Positions 1 through 10,625 of a stretch of DNA of 64,000 nucleotides are shown here, one piece after another. The translations under genes and the position numbers were made by a program. Each line of letters starts with the position of its first letter. Position 1 is the first letter of the stretch. The notes beneath the pieces are model-generated. The model did not search any database. It was not told where the DNA came from and worked only from the letters and a program-made list of their open reading frames with translations. The DNA is from Flectonema sp. DT1601 (Eukaryota; Euglenozoa; Diplonemea; Diplonemida; Diplonemidae), in assembly GCA_964019425.1 (NCBI GenBank), contig OZ025867.1:248001-312000 (forward strand), written 5' to 3'.

Positions 1-447
1 GACTTTGTCAGAGAAGCTCAGAAGGTCGGTTTCACAGATCCAAGAATGATGGACAAGTCAGAGATTGTAATTTCAGACCCTGAGTTAGATGAGATTTGTG
101 GAAATGCCAGGTTTTATTCTATCACCTACAGACTTTTCAAGCTCCCGTCCCATCTCGAAACTAAATGTGAAGACTACGGTCAGTTCGCTGTGTACAAGGG
201 TACAATTCCAGGATCACCACACAACTACCAATTGGATGACCACCACTTGTTGGTGACCAAGAAGCCATTTTTAGTGTGCGGAAACACTGCAGCGATGCTG
301 GGAGAAGACGACAAATCGTGGCTGTCGAAGCATTTTGACATTCACGGTGACAGGTCTGTCCACTACGGGTTATTCGATTGCAGTGATAGTTCACCACAAC
401 CAGCAGCAGCACCTGCTGAATGTGGGCCATCAGGTGGTTGCTGCTAG
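1..447 (+). CDS. AS3MT: Arsenite methyltransferase, C-terminal part (5' partial)
   Basis: Open from the first base (reading DFVREAQKVGF) to a TAG at 445-447, so the N-terminal methyltransferase core lies outside the window. The visible 148 residues match the C-terminal region of eukaryotic arsenite methyltransferases, which move methyl groups from SAM to trivalent arsenic in the cytosol. Recognisable landmarks are ARFYSITYRLFKLP, the EDYGQFAVYKGTIPG stretch, LDDHHLLVTKKPFLVCGNTA and a final HYGLF block. The CGN cysteine corresponds to an arsenic-binding cysteine of the family. The protein ends in an Ala/Pro/Ser linker and a CGPSGGCC tail that could bind metal; that tail role is inference. An in-frame ATG at 46 is internal to the family alignment and is not the start. 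Confidence 0.85.
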   Translation, partial: DFVREAQKVGFTDPRMMDKSEIVISDPELDEICGNARFYSITYRLFKLPSHLETKCEDYGQFAVYKGTIPGSPHNYQLDDHHLLVTKKPFLVCGNTAAMLGEDDKSWLSKHFDIHGDRSVHYGLFDCSDSSPQPAAAPAECGPSGGCC

Positions 448-657
448 GTGAAACTTGCCTGCCCGCGTTGGTGAAACTTGCCTCTGCCTTTGGGTGCCCG
501 TGTTGTGCGTCCAAACAGGGGCGAACGATACCAGTGTGCCTCGTGTTTTGTTTGTTCTTGTTAAATTGGTTGTGTGCGCATTGTTTACCGCTTCGTTCTT
601 GACAGGTTTCAAAATGATTGAAACGAGAATTTGGGTTTGAGTTGCTTGTTAAGAAAT

Positions 658-716
658 GGTGAGGAATATGCTGAAACAGATTGTTACCTCAATCTGTTTC
701 AGCATATTCCTTCACC
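658..716. repeat. Perfect 21-bp inverted repeat (hairpin)
   Basis: Bases 663-683 are the exact reverse complement of 690-710, around a 6-nt loop TTACCT. A further five pairs (658-662 with 712-716) extend the stem across a one-base bulge. This gives about 26 bp, far longer than expected by chance. It may be a structured RNA in the AS3MT 3' flank, a small-RNA precursor, or the palindrome of a lost mobile element. Function is unknown. Confidence 0.85.
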
Positions 717-747
717 AACAATTCGTTATGTTGTTTCATGACATTTT

Positions 748-778
748 AGTGATAAGGTTTATTGAAAACCTTATCACT
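748..778. repeat. Perfect 13-bp inverted repeat (second hairpin)
   Basis: AGTGATAAGGTTT at 748-760 pairs perfectly with 766-778 around a 5-nt loop (ATTGA). It sits 32 bp after the first hairpin, so the two could form a paired structure in one transcript. The function cannot be told from the sequence. Confidence 0.75.
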
Positions 779-1074
779 GAGAAGTACGTTGCTTAACATG
801 AGATGTGGTGAACTCTGCCATCAATGTGTCAAAGGCAATCAACCATTGAATACCTTGAGAAAGCAATAGCAACCACGGAACCTCATGGGCCCTGTTAAAT
901 GAACTTGAGATCACTTTCTGTGAGCAACGAGGTGGCACAATCATCACGCCGTTTCTTGCAGTGATGAAGTTCGAGTTAGTGGATTTACAGGATAATACCT
1001 AGCCAGGTAGGTTCAAAAGCATTTAAAATTGTGCATGGTGCAAAAGCCAAAAGAAAAAAATTTATACACTTTTT

Positions 1075-1185
1075 TACCATGTAGTCAATGCACTCCGACC
1101 AGCATCTTAATGTGTGAAGCTGATATGATGCTCTTCAAGCAATTGAAGGACAAGCAGATACGGAACACATACCGTGTTTTTTTTT
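1075..1185 (+). mobile_element. LINE reverse transcriptase fragment
   Basis: The stretch around 1080-1165 (GTAGTCAATGCAC, then CGACCAG, GAAGCTGA and ATGATGC, then GACAAGCA) closely resembles the reverse complement of 26,130-26,225. That second copy lies within decayed RT sequence of a LINE. Here the sense strand is plus, opposite to the neighbouring tRNA and LINE 3' end. It is a short dead fragment with stops in every useful frame. Confidence 0.6.
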
Positions 1186-1209
1186 GTAGAACAGTAATTA
1201 AAAAAACGC

Positions 1210-1280
1210 GCTCCTACTCGGGTTTGAACCGAGGCTGCTGGATTCAAGGTCCAGAGTGCTAACCACTACACCATAGGAGC
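1210..1280 (-). tRNA. tRNA-Gln (anticodon TTG)
   Basis: The 71-nt cloverleaf is complete: acceptor GCTCCTA/TAGGAGC, D stem GTG/CAC, anticodon stem CTGGA/TCCAG with loop CCTTGAA, and T arm CTCGG-TTCAAAC-CCGAG. The anticodon in the loop centre is TTG (Gln). Base 33 is C instead of the near-universal U. Downstream on the minus strand a run of seven T (1200-1206) forms a Pol III terminator. A LINE 3' end with a poly(A) tail lies immediately upstream of the gene. Confidence 0.85.
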
Positions 1281-1290
1281 TTCAAAAACG

Positions 1291-1292
1291 AA

Positions 1293-1332
<40 letters not shown>

Positions 1333-1580
1333 GTTACACTCGTCTGTGCTTCCAGACTCTTTGTTTTTGTTCTTTTCACTTCTTTGTTTTGTCTTTCTTT
1401 TATACTTTCTTTTGGTTTAAGTCTGACAAATTGGAAAACACGGGAAACATAGGTAGGCTCCGCCTGAGGACGTAAGAAGAGCGGCAACGGGAAAAAATAA
1501 ATGGTCACGCGTCCTTGAAATTGGACACACGAAGCTAATTCGGTTACCATTCCTACCATCGATAAGGAAAAACAAAGAAT
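1291..1580 (-). mobile_element. LINE 3' end (3' UTR plus poly-A) upstream of tRNA-Gln
   Basis: Read on the minus strand, a conserved segment (1578 down to 1332) ends in GAGTGTAACC followed by a long A run, then about ten bases of linker and the tRNA. Related copies occur at 25,121-25,300, 32,420-32,575 and, more diverged, 27,600-27,740. In the last case the segment lies just after the C-terminal zinc finger of a LINE ORF, which identifies it as LINE 3' UTR. The minus-strand reading frame across this copy is not kept in the others, so it is unlikely to be a gene. Confidence 0.65.
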
Positions 1581-1762
1581 CGAGCATATAACTAGAGCGA
1601 AAAAATTTTATTTATTAACAAAATAAAAATAAATAAAAAGAAAAAAATATTCGTATTTTGTCATCCCTTTATTGTGTTTTTTTTGCATTCTTTCAATTGC
1701 TGGGAAGGGACCTGAGAAAGAACGAGAGGACGACCTACTGAATTCAGATTTTGGCAACTTTT

Positions 1763-2260
1763 ATGCAAGGCCAAGATTTATCTCTTTTCACGTTTGGTAT
1801 GACGCTAAAATTCATTTCGCATTTACTCAGTTACACTGACATGGTCTTCGAAGTTCTTGATGCTGCTACAAAGGCTCCTCTTTGGTGTGCTGGACTCGGA
1901 TGCTGCTGCATCGTTAGTATGGGGGGAGTGACTCTAACAGCATGGCGACAAAGAGAACATTCTAAGGACAGAGCCAAGCAAAGGACCAGTACATGTGCAG
2001 GGAAAGATCACATGGTGTGTAGAAATGCCGTTGCGACGTATTGCCCGGACTGTAGGGAAGGTTTTTGCACTGAATGCCTAGTCCCAGCTCATGCAAGAAA
2101 TGCAAGAGTTCGAGAACACTCTAACTTTGTACCAGTGAAAAGAAAAGAATCTGTCAGGATGACAGATGATCAAGAACAGATGCAAAAACTAATTGATCAA
2201 GAGCTCCTTGATGACCTCGCTTCTCAAGATCCTAGTGAAGTCAGTAGCCACATTCGTTAA
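1763..2260 (+). CDS. B-box zinc-finger protein, 166 aa
   Basis: Starts at the ATG at 1763 (MQGQDLSLF) and ends at TAA. The middle holds a Cys-rich hydrophobic stretch (residues about 38-60, WCAGLGCCCIVSMGG) that could be a short membrane segment or lipidated patch. Next comes a B-box-like zinc finger at about residues 78-115, with CAGKDH, YCPDCREGFCTEC, a conserved His after LVPA and a second His near EHSNFV. B-boxes bind two zinc ions and usually mediate protein contacts. No RING or coiled coil follows, so this is a minimal single-B-box protein. An AG at 1746-1747 lies 15 nt before the start codon. An upstream coding exon cannot be excluded. Partner and pathway are unknown. Confidence 0.65.
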   Translation: MQGQDLSLFTFGMTLKFISHLLSYTDMVFEVLDAATKAPLWCAGLGCCCIVSMGGVTLTAWRQREHSKDRAKQRTSTCAGKDHMVCRNAVATYCPDCREGFCTECLVPAHARNARVREHSNFVPVKRKESVRMTDDQEQMQKLIDQELLDDLASQDPSEVSSHIR

Positions 2261-2689
2261 TTTATTGCTATTCCTTCGGGAGCAGATTTGACGACGAACA
2301 ATTTGTACTTAGGAAGTTGGCCACATGCACACTCGTGCAACAGTTTAGTTGATATGCCTTTGGAAGTATTTCGAGCTGCTCATTGCTGCCTTCAGAATAG
2401 ATTGTTGATGCTTGAGCTGAATACAGATTCATTTTGTTACATCTTTTATCGTTTTCGTGTAAGATGCTGAAAGTGTAAATTTGCCGCTTCATTACACTGC
2501 AGCCGATCGCTTGAATTTTAAATTCTTGAATTTAGATTTAGTTTTTCATTATTTACATTCATCAGCTATTCAAGGTTCAAATGACGTGGAAGTGAACTCT
2601 GAGTTTTTTTTGAGTCTTTTCACTACTGTAGTTGTTGCGCCATAGGCATTTCAGTATCCCTTTTTCTCTTCACAGCACGGTGAGTGAGG
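2261..2689. other. Intergenic/UTR region between B-box and IQ genes
   Basis: No coding potential. It ends in a pyrimidine-rich splice-acceptor-like tract just before the next start codon. Nothing else was recognised. Confidence 0.5.
2658..2675 (+). promoter_or_regulatory. Pyrimidine-rich AG acceptor before the IQ gene
   Basis: CCCTTTTTCTCTTCACAG ends 14 nt before the ATG at 2690. It is a classical Y-tract acceptor, unlike the A/C-rich acceptors of the introns inside this same gene. It could be a trans-splice site or the end of a 5' UTR intron. Confidence 0.5.
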
Positions 2690-5600
2690 ATGTCAGATGC
2701 TTTCTCGCACAACTTGCCGGTGTTAAAAGACGATGAAGTTGATGTTCACTACAGTGGAAGTGATGACCAATCATGTGAAAAGGAAATCGACTGTTTTGTG
2801 AAGAAGTTACGCGATGCAGGTATCGAATGGGGTAGACAAGTAAACAATCGAAAACCAGGAGAGCACTCCTGGGGGGAGAGATTCCGTCAAACATTACGAG
2901 ACAGTTGTGAGGGGAGAGTTGGGGTAAGAGAAGGACGGGAAGTGGAATCGAACTTGAGGGGTTTCTATAAACAATTTCAAGACCATGCCTTACAAGTTAT
3001 TCAGTCTATAAAATCAGGTGAAAAGACACAAACATCATTTGATATTCTAGTACACAAATGGTCAAATGCTAAGGCATGCATAGTTATGTTCAACAGATCA
3101 TTGCAAATTCATACTAAGATACTTCACATGGGACTTCCGACTATAACAACTCCCCCTCATGTTCTCGTACGTGACGAGGGGGTTGTATATACAGTGACGG
3201 CAATACCGCCTTTAAGGGGAGAAAAAAGTATGCCTTTGTGTGCCAGTTTACAAGTCCAGGTTGCTCTCTTAAGTCCACTACAAGAACGTGACTGTCTCAT
3301 TGATTTTCATGGAGGGTTGGATGGTTCTTTTTACATACTTTCACCTGTTGAGATCATTCTTCAATCACCACACCAACTAGCTGCTATCAACACTGCCGAC
3401 ATCCTTCTCAATGCAGTCCATAAGTCAAATTCATTCGATGATTTCAACCGATTCTTCTCAATGCTGTTCTCTGGTGGAAATCTCGCAGAAAAATATCTCT
3501 TAGAGGGAATTGAACTAAATGATAAAGACACGCAGATTGAGTTGGTGCATGCTGTTTGCAGATTAACAGGAACAGACTTGATAAGCGGAAGGATTGAGGC
3601 ACCCAAAGAAGTAGTGATAAGACCACAGTCAGCGCTGTTGAAGCAGGAGAGTGATGTTGTTGCAGAGAGGGAAATAAAAATATTGGAAAAATTAATGGAA
3701 AACAGTGAAGAAGAATGTGTGAGGAAATATGCTGAGGCGTACCTTCTTGAGTGCAAACAGCATATTGTTGCTGGTGAAGCTGAGAGGCATGATATAAATA
3801 AGCGATCTCTCCAACTAAAATTAGAAGCAATATCGATCCAGGACACCTTTTATGATTGGTTTGATGTCGGGAGACATATTTCAAGCCTTGAGATTATATC
3901 TTCTGATGTCCCTGGAGTGGAACAAATCCTATACCAGATTGATCTCGCAACCAGTTCGAGTCCTGCTGCACTCTATTCTTTACTGTTCCCTGTTGCATAT
4001 TCGTTAGCTCGACAACCGTGTATTCGATTGTTAGAGTCATTAGTTTTACTCATCGAGTTGCATCAGAAATACACTATTCAAAACCCTGACTTTCAACTCG
4101 AAGTGTCAGCTTTGTGTACAGAAGCTGCTTTCATATTTATTAACAAGGATCAGCTTGAGGAGGCAGAAGCATACCGTATGTGTGAGTTTTGTTGTTTGTA
4201 TTTGTTCGTAGAATTCTGTCTAGGAAATAATACCCCACAGTACTTCAAAGCGCAAATTTGCACACATCGCATGTTCATCTGGCGACTGCTAACAATAACT
4301 TGGGATATGTGTATCATCTGCGGGGTAAAACGATGGCAAAGAAAGGCAGTCGAAGTGCAGCGAAATCATATTTTCGTCAATCCATCGAGTTGTTGACTAC
4401 TGCGGCAGAGTCTGGTGATGGAGAGCTACCACCTCATGTAATAAGTCACGCATTGAATAACAAAGCCTCATCGCATGCCGCATTGGGTGAGTGGAACGCC
4501 GCCGACAGATCTTTTCGGTTAGCTGAGTCGATTCTACTTGCTGCGGGTAATCCAGAAACACATCCTGACATCGTATTGGCTCGCGCTAATCTAAAGGCCT
4601 TTGCCGTATCAAAAAGAACCCGAGCTGCTGTTATGCTGCAATCTCATTTACGCAGGTGTTTGTGTTCCAATCGTGTTCGAAATCTAAAACACGCTCAGAA
4701 TGTTATCATCTCATTCTGTCTCTCTACGTTGGCAACATTCCAGGCAAGTTCTAAGAAAGCTGCCTTCCTCAAAGCAGCTGCAATCGTACAGTCATTCTCA
4801 TTATCGGCAATATCGATGAAGAAAGTTATTGGAATGAGGATTGAACAAAAGGGAAGGAGTAATCTTCTGATGAAGGCTGGAGAGAAGATTGGACAGGTTA
4901 CGATGATACAATCACATGCGAGGGGAAGGTTAGCAGTGAAGATCGTATACGATAAAGTAAACACTGCAGCGATTCGAATTCAGAAGATAGTTAGAGGAAG
5001 AGGATGCAGGTGGGTGGCACACCAACACAAGCATGACGAAGCTGCACGACGAGAAGAACTACTTCAGCAGGGGGATGCCATGGAACTTAAATTTGCCGCC
5101 TGTGAGCTTCAAAGGGTTGGCTGCGGATATCTAAATAGATTTCAACTATCAAAGTTGTCAAAGAGCGAAGTCCCTGAGTACGATATTAATAAGGTCACTC
5201 AAATTCAACGTCGATATCGCTGCCGTGAAGCCCGTCGCATGTTTGACGGCAGGAAAACAACTGCCACCGAGGGTCGAACAACCGCTGAGACCGAAGCAGA
5301 AGCACAAGAGCTTACATTTGCCTCTGAGAATATACAACGGACGTGGAAGGGAAGTAATGTTCGAAAGAGACAAGCACCAGACAAGGCGGTGCGGAAAGGA
5401 GGAAGGCGAACACTTCAGAGAGTGGGGAAGGGGTTCTTGACTCGAAAGTTTTTATTCCTTTCGAAAGTTGTTCAAATTCTAAAATTAGAATCTCATCAAA
5501 GAGCTACTGTTGTAACAGAAGAGTACACATCTCGATCACAACTCCACCAACTTGTCAACATTCTCAAAAATGAAATGTTTGTTGTGATGTTCGCAAGGGA

Positions 5601-8600
5601 GAACGAATCCCGGAATCGTGTTGAGAGATTACAGCTTGGCAGCTACAACGACATCAGAAGAGTAGTAGTTGGCTATAGCACTTTATCAAAATTTCTTGTT
5701 AGGTCATCTCCAGCTCTGGTTCAGAGTGAGCGCACCTGTCGGATTGAAGTAAAGAAGTCGGAGCGATTGGCTAGAAAGCAATTTGATCAACAGCGACTGA
5801 AACTAACACAAGCTCATACTGCAAGCTCACGAAAGGATGAGAGAAGACATTTATCAATACTTCTGTCGAGTTGTATGTTGTGGAACTATCCAGGATTGAT
5901 AGCTCTATCGGAATCGGAATCGAAGCCGCTACAACAACAACTTAAACCACCCTCTCCGCTAGCAAGCCTTCGACAGCTTTGTGAGACAGATGAGAGTACT
6001 GTTTCCTGGATCTCTTTTATGATTAATGATGTTGTCGTACCTACTCATAAATCTCTTGATGCTATTCAATATGAAGAACTTACTAAAGTGACACCCAGTA
6101 CAGACTCACCTCATGAAATAAGCACATCCCATGCAAAACTATTATTCTCTGAAGTAAGTAAGCGAGCCTTGGTTTCAGATCGAGAAAAGCTACTTCGAAG
6201 AAGAGTTACGGAACTCGCCTCAAAAGTAATTTCAAGTAAAGAAGTTCACGTGGAACACATATCTGATTCACCAACAGAGAAACAGATCTCACGTGACTCT
6301 CAACTTGATGACTATGACGAGTGGGTTGCTGTGAATCCAATTGTGGCTGTTCAGGATAAGGTTGAAGTAAGTAGAAAACCTCCGAGAGGAAAACCATTAA
6401 CAAAATCAAAAAAGTCGACAATGACGACGAGGGCTATCCTGGAACGAGAAGTACGAAAACACGCAATCAAAGACAGACCCATGTCTGCATCATCAGCAAG
6501 CAGTGACGAGTGGCAAATAGGAACTGATGGCGTGGCTGCTTACATTGGTCCAGAAGATCCAATGAGAGAATCAATCAGTCCGTTAGTTTGTAAAAAAGCT
6601 TCCTTGAGAGACATCCCTGCCTGGAACTTGATTGAAGATTTCGTAGCAAACTCGTCTGACAGTGCGGATCAAGAAAACGTTTCATTAATAAAGATGATGG
6701 TCTCTGTGAGTACTGTTGTTAAGACAAATCAATCTGAACTAGCTGGTGCTGTAGCCGGGGAAACTTCTTTGCTAGAAAACACAATCTCTAATAAAATTCA
6801 CGAGATATCATCAGTAGCAGCCTCAAAGATACAAGCTGTATATAAAGGATTTCACATACGACAGCACTTACACATTCAAACTTCATATACAAAACTGTGG
6901 TCGTCTCTTAGACGACAAGCAGTTGAAAATGATCGCACAGATGCGGCAGTTTTCATTCAAAAGATTGCGAGAGGTATTCAACATAGGGATCTTGCTTTAT
7001 CAAAAAGGAAATTATATTCTAAGTCAGTCTGCTTTATCAAAAGAGTAAACGCTGGATACCAATCTCGTCTACGAATTGCAGCAGATTATAAAATTCTATC
7101 TGATGCTTGCAGGTCTGTTCAAAGATGGTGGAAGAATAAACTCTCTATTGCGGCGGCACTCATTATAATGCAGCGAAACAAAGAAAGAAGACTTTTATAC
7201 TTCATGGAAAGAGAAAGCGCAAAGCGTTTGGCAATGTATCGATCCACTCTTCAGATCCAACGATTCTACAGACTAATACTTCACAACAGAATGATGATTA
7301 AAGGAGCTTCCTCAGCTTTCTATCTTGTAAGAGATATAAAGCGTCAACAGCAAGACAGATTATGGGTTTTATTTAAAAAGGATCGTTACCCGAGTCATAT
7401 TCATCCACCTGCTTTAAGAAATCGATGTCTAACGAGAAGTGTTTCTCTGGTTAGTAAAATGAAAGATCGTCGGCTTAAAGAAGTATCATCAGTTCGTAAA
7501 CAACGAGCGAAATGTTTGCGCGACGAGATTCGCAACTCAAGGATACCAATTACTACACTACTGTCCTGGAGAGGTGTCAGCAGTAAACCGAAAAAACTGA
7601 CTCCCGAAGAAGAGGAAAACATTCGACTTGAAGAAGAACGAAAACAACTCGAAGAACAGGTATGGCTAACATGTTAAAAATAACTTTAAAAAAAAAAAGA
7701 AATTGAATTATTAAATCAAAATAAACCACAACAGATACGAAAAGGACGTGAAGAAATCGAACAACAAACCACCGAAAGGAAACAACGCTCACAAGCTGCT
7801 ACTCGAATTCAGTCATTATTAAAGGGAGTATCTCAAAGGAAGATATACAACAGACATCAGGGTGAGAAGGATGCTCTTATGAGATATAATAGAAGAGTCT
7901 GGGCTGCTACTCTAATTGAAACAAGATGGAGAGGTAAGGTCGCGAGGGAAAGAACAAAAATATTAATTCAGAGACAAGATGACATCCGAGCATCTGACAC
8001 GGCGATCATGGCGACAGCAATCCTCCAGCGGTGGTTCGTTGGTTGTCTTTGTCGCAATCATCTCAAGAAGACTATCAAAGCTTCCAAAGTCATTCAAGTT
8101 TTTATTAGATCTGTAACAAGAAAAGTAGCATTCCGTCAGGGATGGGTACTCGCTAATATAGCTGCTGCAACAATCCAGCGATTGGCAAAGTGTTTTCTGT
8201 CTCATCTCAGCTCTTCGCGACTACGATCTGAAAGAATTAATTTATTAACTACCAGAGACACACTAGAACTAGAACATCACTCAGCCACTGTCGTCCAATG
8301 TCTATGTCGTCGTGACTTAGCGAGGCTAGCAGTAGTTGCTCGAAGGGAGCAGCTATACGAAGAGTATCGGAATTCACAAGCCCGTAAAATCCAAAAGTCG
8401 TGGCGTGGGCATCACACTCGTCAGATATTTACGGATGTCAAGACTACCGTGTCTGGTGCGACAACAAAGATCAGCAGCACCTGGAAAATGATTAAAACAA
8501 AAAGAGAATATTTAGTAATGAAAACATTAAAACTAACTGCAATTCAAACAATAAAATCATTCCAGAGAATCGTTGCGGCAAAAGTCCGAAAACGACAACG

Positions 8601-10343
8601 AAAGGAAGAAATTCAACGCGAACGACGTTTCTGCCTCGAGCGCAAGTCAGTTTACTTACTCTGCAAAGTGTTCTCAAGTTATTCATCCCGTAGAAATATT
8701 AGTAATTCTTATTGTGTTTACAATGCGAAGATTCTTATTATTCAGGCCTTCTGGAGAGGTTGTTTAGCCCGTAAGAAACTCCACTGGCTGATCATCGAGC
8801 GCCGTCGCTGTCTACTTGTCTTACAAAGACTATTTAGAGGTGTGAGTACCAGGAGAAACATTCATCATATTCGTGGAATGGTTAGGGCGAGGTTGAGACA
8901 AACGGTTGCTTTAGAAAATGAGGTTTACATCGCTACCTTTACAGAGATGAAGAACTTGGTGTCAAATGAGAACAAAGAAAGGAAGTCGTGTTTTGATAGT
9001 GAACTCGACTCCCGACTTGAAATAATTGAACAAAGAAATGACGGGATAATATTTTTACAAAATAGGAGAAAATTGAAAACTGAAAGAAAATCTCTAAGAA
9101 GAATTCGAGAGGCCCAAGAGACCGCGTCATTTGAAGTAATTGACATCTGTCTGACAGCAGCCTGGAAGAAGACATCCGAGGCTTGGAGTGCTTCTCTCGC
9201 TACTGAACGTTATAATGTTTGCAAGTCAGAAGAACAACGTCGGGAAGAGATGATTGAATCAGAAAGTAGTAATCGATTTTATATTTCACAATCATCTCAA
9301 GACTCACTTCTAACTGTTCGAATTAAAACATCTGAAGAAAAGTGGAAAGCCGACCGCGCTGAAGCAACAAAAACAGCAGAACGAGAAACTCAAGAACGAC
9401 TAAGAAAAATGTCTCCAGCAGCCTTACGTCAACAACAATGGCTTAATGGATACGTTGAAAGACAAAAACATGCACAGCAAGAACGTATTTCTACTCGTGA
9501 AAAACGTGCTAATATGAACCCAACTCAGAAGTGTAAAGTCTTTAAAGAACATTACCTATCACGAAGATTAAATGAACTTCGAGGAGGAACAATCACCCCT
9601 GTGACTCGTAATAAACAATTCACTGAAGAGCGTCCGACTACTACCCCAGCTTCACTTTCTTCACTAACAATGTCGCCAATAGTACCTTTGAGATCATTTG
9701 CTTCTGATTGGCTTAAAACAAAACGAATTAAATCACCTCAACAACCAGTCGATACAAAAGGTTCATTTACCTTTAATAAAAACACTCTTCCTGCAGACTC
9801 AGTTCGTAGGTTAGAGATTCTTGTTCCGCAACTAGCCCTTGATAGCCCAGCAGTAGTATGGTTTTTTTTTTTTTTTTTTTGATCTTATTTTTTTTTTAAT
9901 AATTATAACGTTTAGCAACACAATAAAATAAACAGATGGAAGCTGATTTGTCATGTGGAAGGCTCTCTGATATCCATTTACACTCTTTGTTGGGAGCGTT
10001 AAAACTGAATAAATGTTGTAGGAGTCTGACACTGGATAACAACAGTCTCAGTGATGTAGTCGTATCAGCACTGGCAGAAATCGCTGCGAATCATTCATCA
10101 CTGTCATCGCTGTCACTCCGTTGTAATAATATTAGTGATTGTGGTGTGGCTTCTCTTCTAAAAGCTGCAAAACAGAATCGCAATCTCATATTCGTTGATC
10201 TGTCTGGGAATACAAAATGTTCACCCTCTTCATTAAATGAATTAGCAAATGCTATATCGTTCAATGAAAAGGTTCATAATCCCTCCCTTCGAGGATTGTT
10301 TTGTGGTGAAAATTCAGCTTTTAAACCAAGCCTCACTATTTAA
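2690..10343 (+). CDS. Giant TPR / IQ-motif / LRR protein, about 2477 aa, four exons
   Basis: The model joins 2690-4175, 4241-7659, 7735-9855 and 9936-10343. Each junction is GT-AG and keeps the frame (introns 65, 75 and 80 nt). The first exon encodes a globular region; residues near LIDFHGGLDGSFYILSP faintly recall CLU-type domains, a weak match. TPR-like helices straddle the first intron (DQLEEAEAY, then HVHLATANNNLGYVYHLRGK). From about residue 630 to 2070 come roughly eighteen IQ-like motifs, for example AAIRIQKIVRGRG, ASKIQAVYKGFHIR and ARKIQKSWRGHHTR, in a long basic helical rod. The last exon encodes three ribonuclease-inhibitor-type leucine-rich repeats (LTLDNNSLSD, LSLRCNNISD, VDLSGN). 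IQ motifs bind calmodulin or myosin-light-chain-like proteins, so a cytoskeletal or ciliary scaffold role is plausible but inferred. The last junction is the least certain: exon 4 opens with ATG and could be a separate LRR gene. Confidence 0.75.
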
Positions 10344-10593
10344 AGAAATAATGGCTTTTTTTTTTGGTTTTGTACCTACAAACCCATTTGTTCGGTAGAA
10401 AAGAGAGTTGTAGCAGACCTATTCCTTTATTAGAATTTTGTATCGGTTGTGCGCAACAAAAAATAACTTAGCAGGCTTTACAGTTTGCTCTTCAAGGGAC
10501 CTTCTGGTTCTCAGATGTCATTTACACATCTTTTGTATTCATTTAGTTTAGGTTAAAATTACACATAAGCCTTTTTTCACTTTAGATAATATA

Positions 10594-10604
10594 TTTTCTT
10601 ACAG
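10594..10604 (+). promoter_or_regulatory. Pyrimidine-rich AG acceptor before the PARP gene
   Basis: TTTTCTTACAG ends 21 nt before the ATG at 10626. It has the same form as other pre-ATG sites here and differs from the A-rich acceptor of the intron in the PARP gene itself. Confidence 0.5.
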
Positions 10605-10625
10605 GGTGATTACCCAAAAGTAAAC

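Larger units (their letters stand above)
448..1074. other. Non-coding 3' flank of AS3MT
   Basis: There is no credible coding region here. A 14-nt motif beginning GGTGAAACTTGCC occurs twice (447 and 470) right at and after the stop codon. Two strong inverted repeats lie at 658-716 and 748-778 and are listed separately. The rest shows nothing recognisable. Confidence 0.5.

Noticed and set aside
1266-1559. Minus-strand 97-codon frame upstream of tRNA-Gln
   Set aside because: It lies in the LINE 3' UTR repeat; the frame is not kept in the other copies and it ends in poly-Lys from the A-run.
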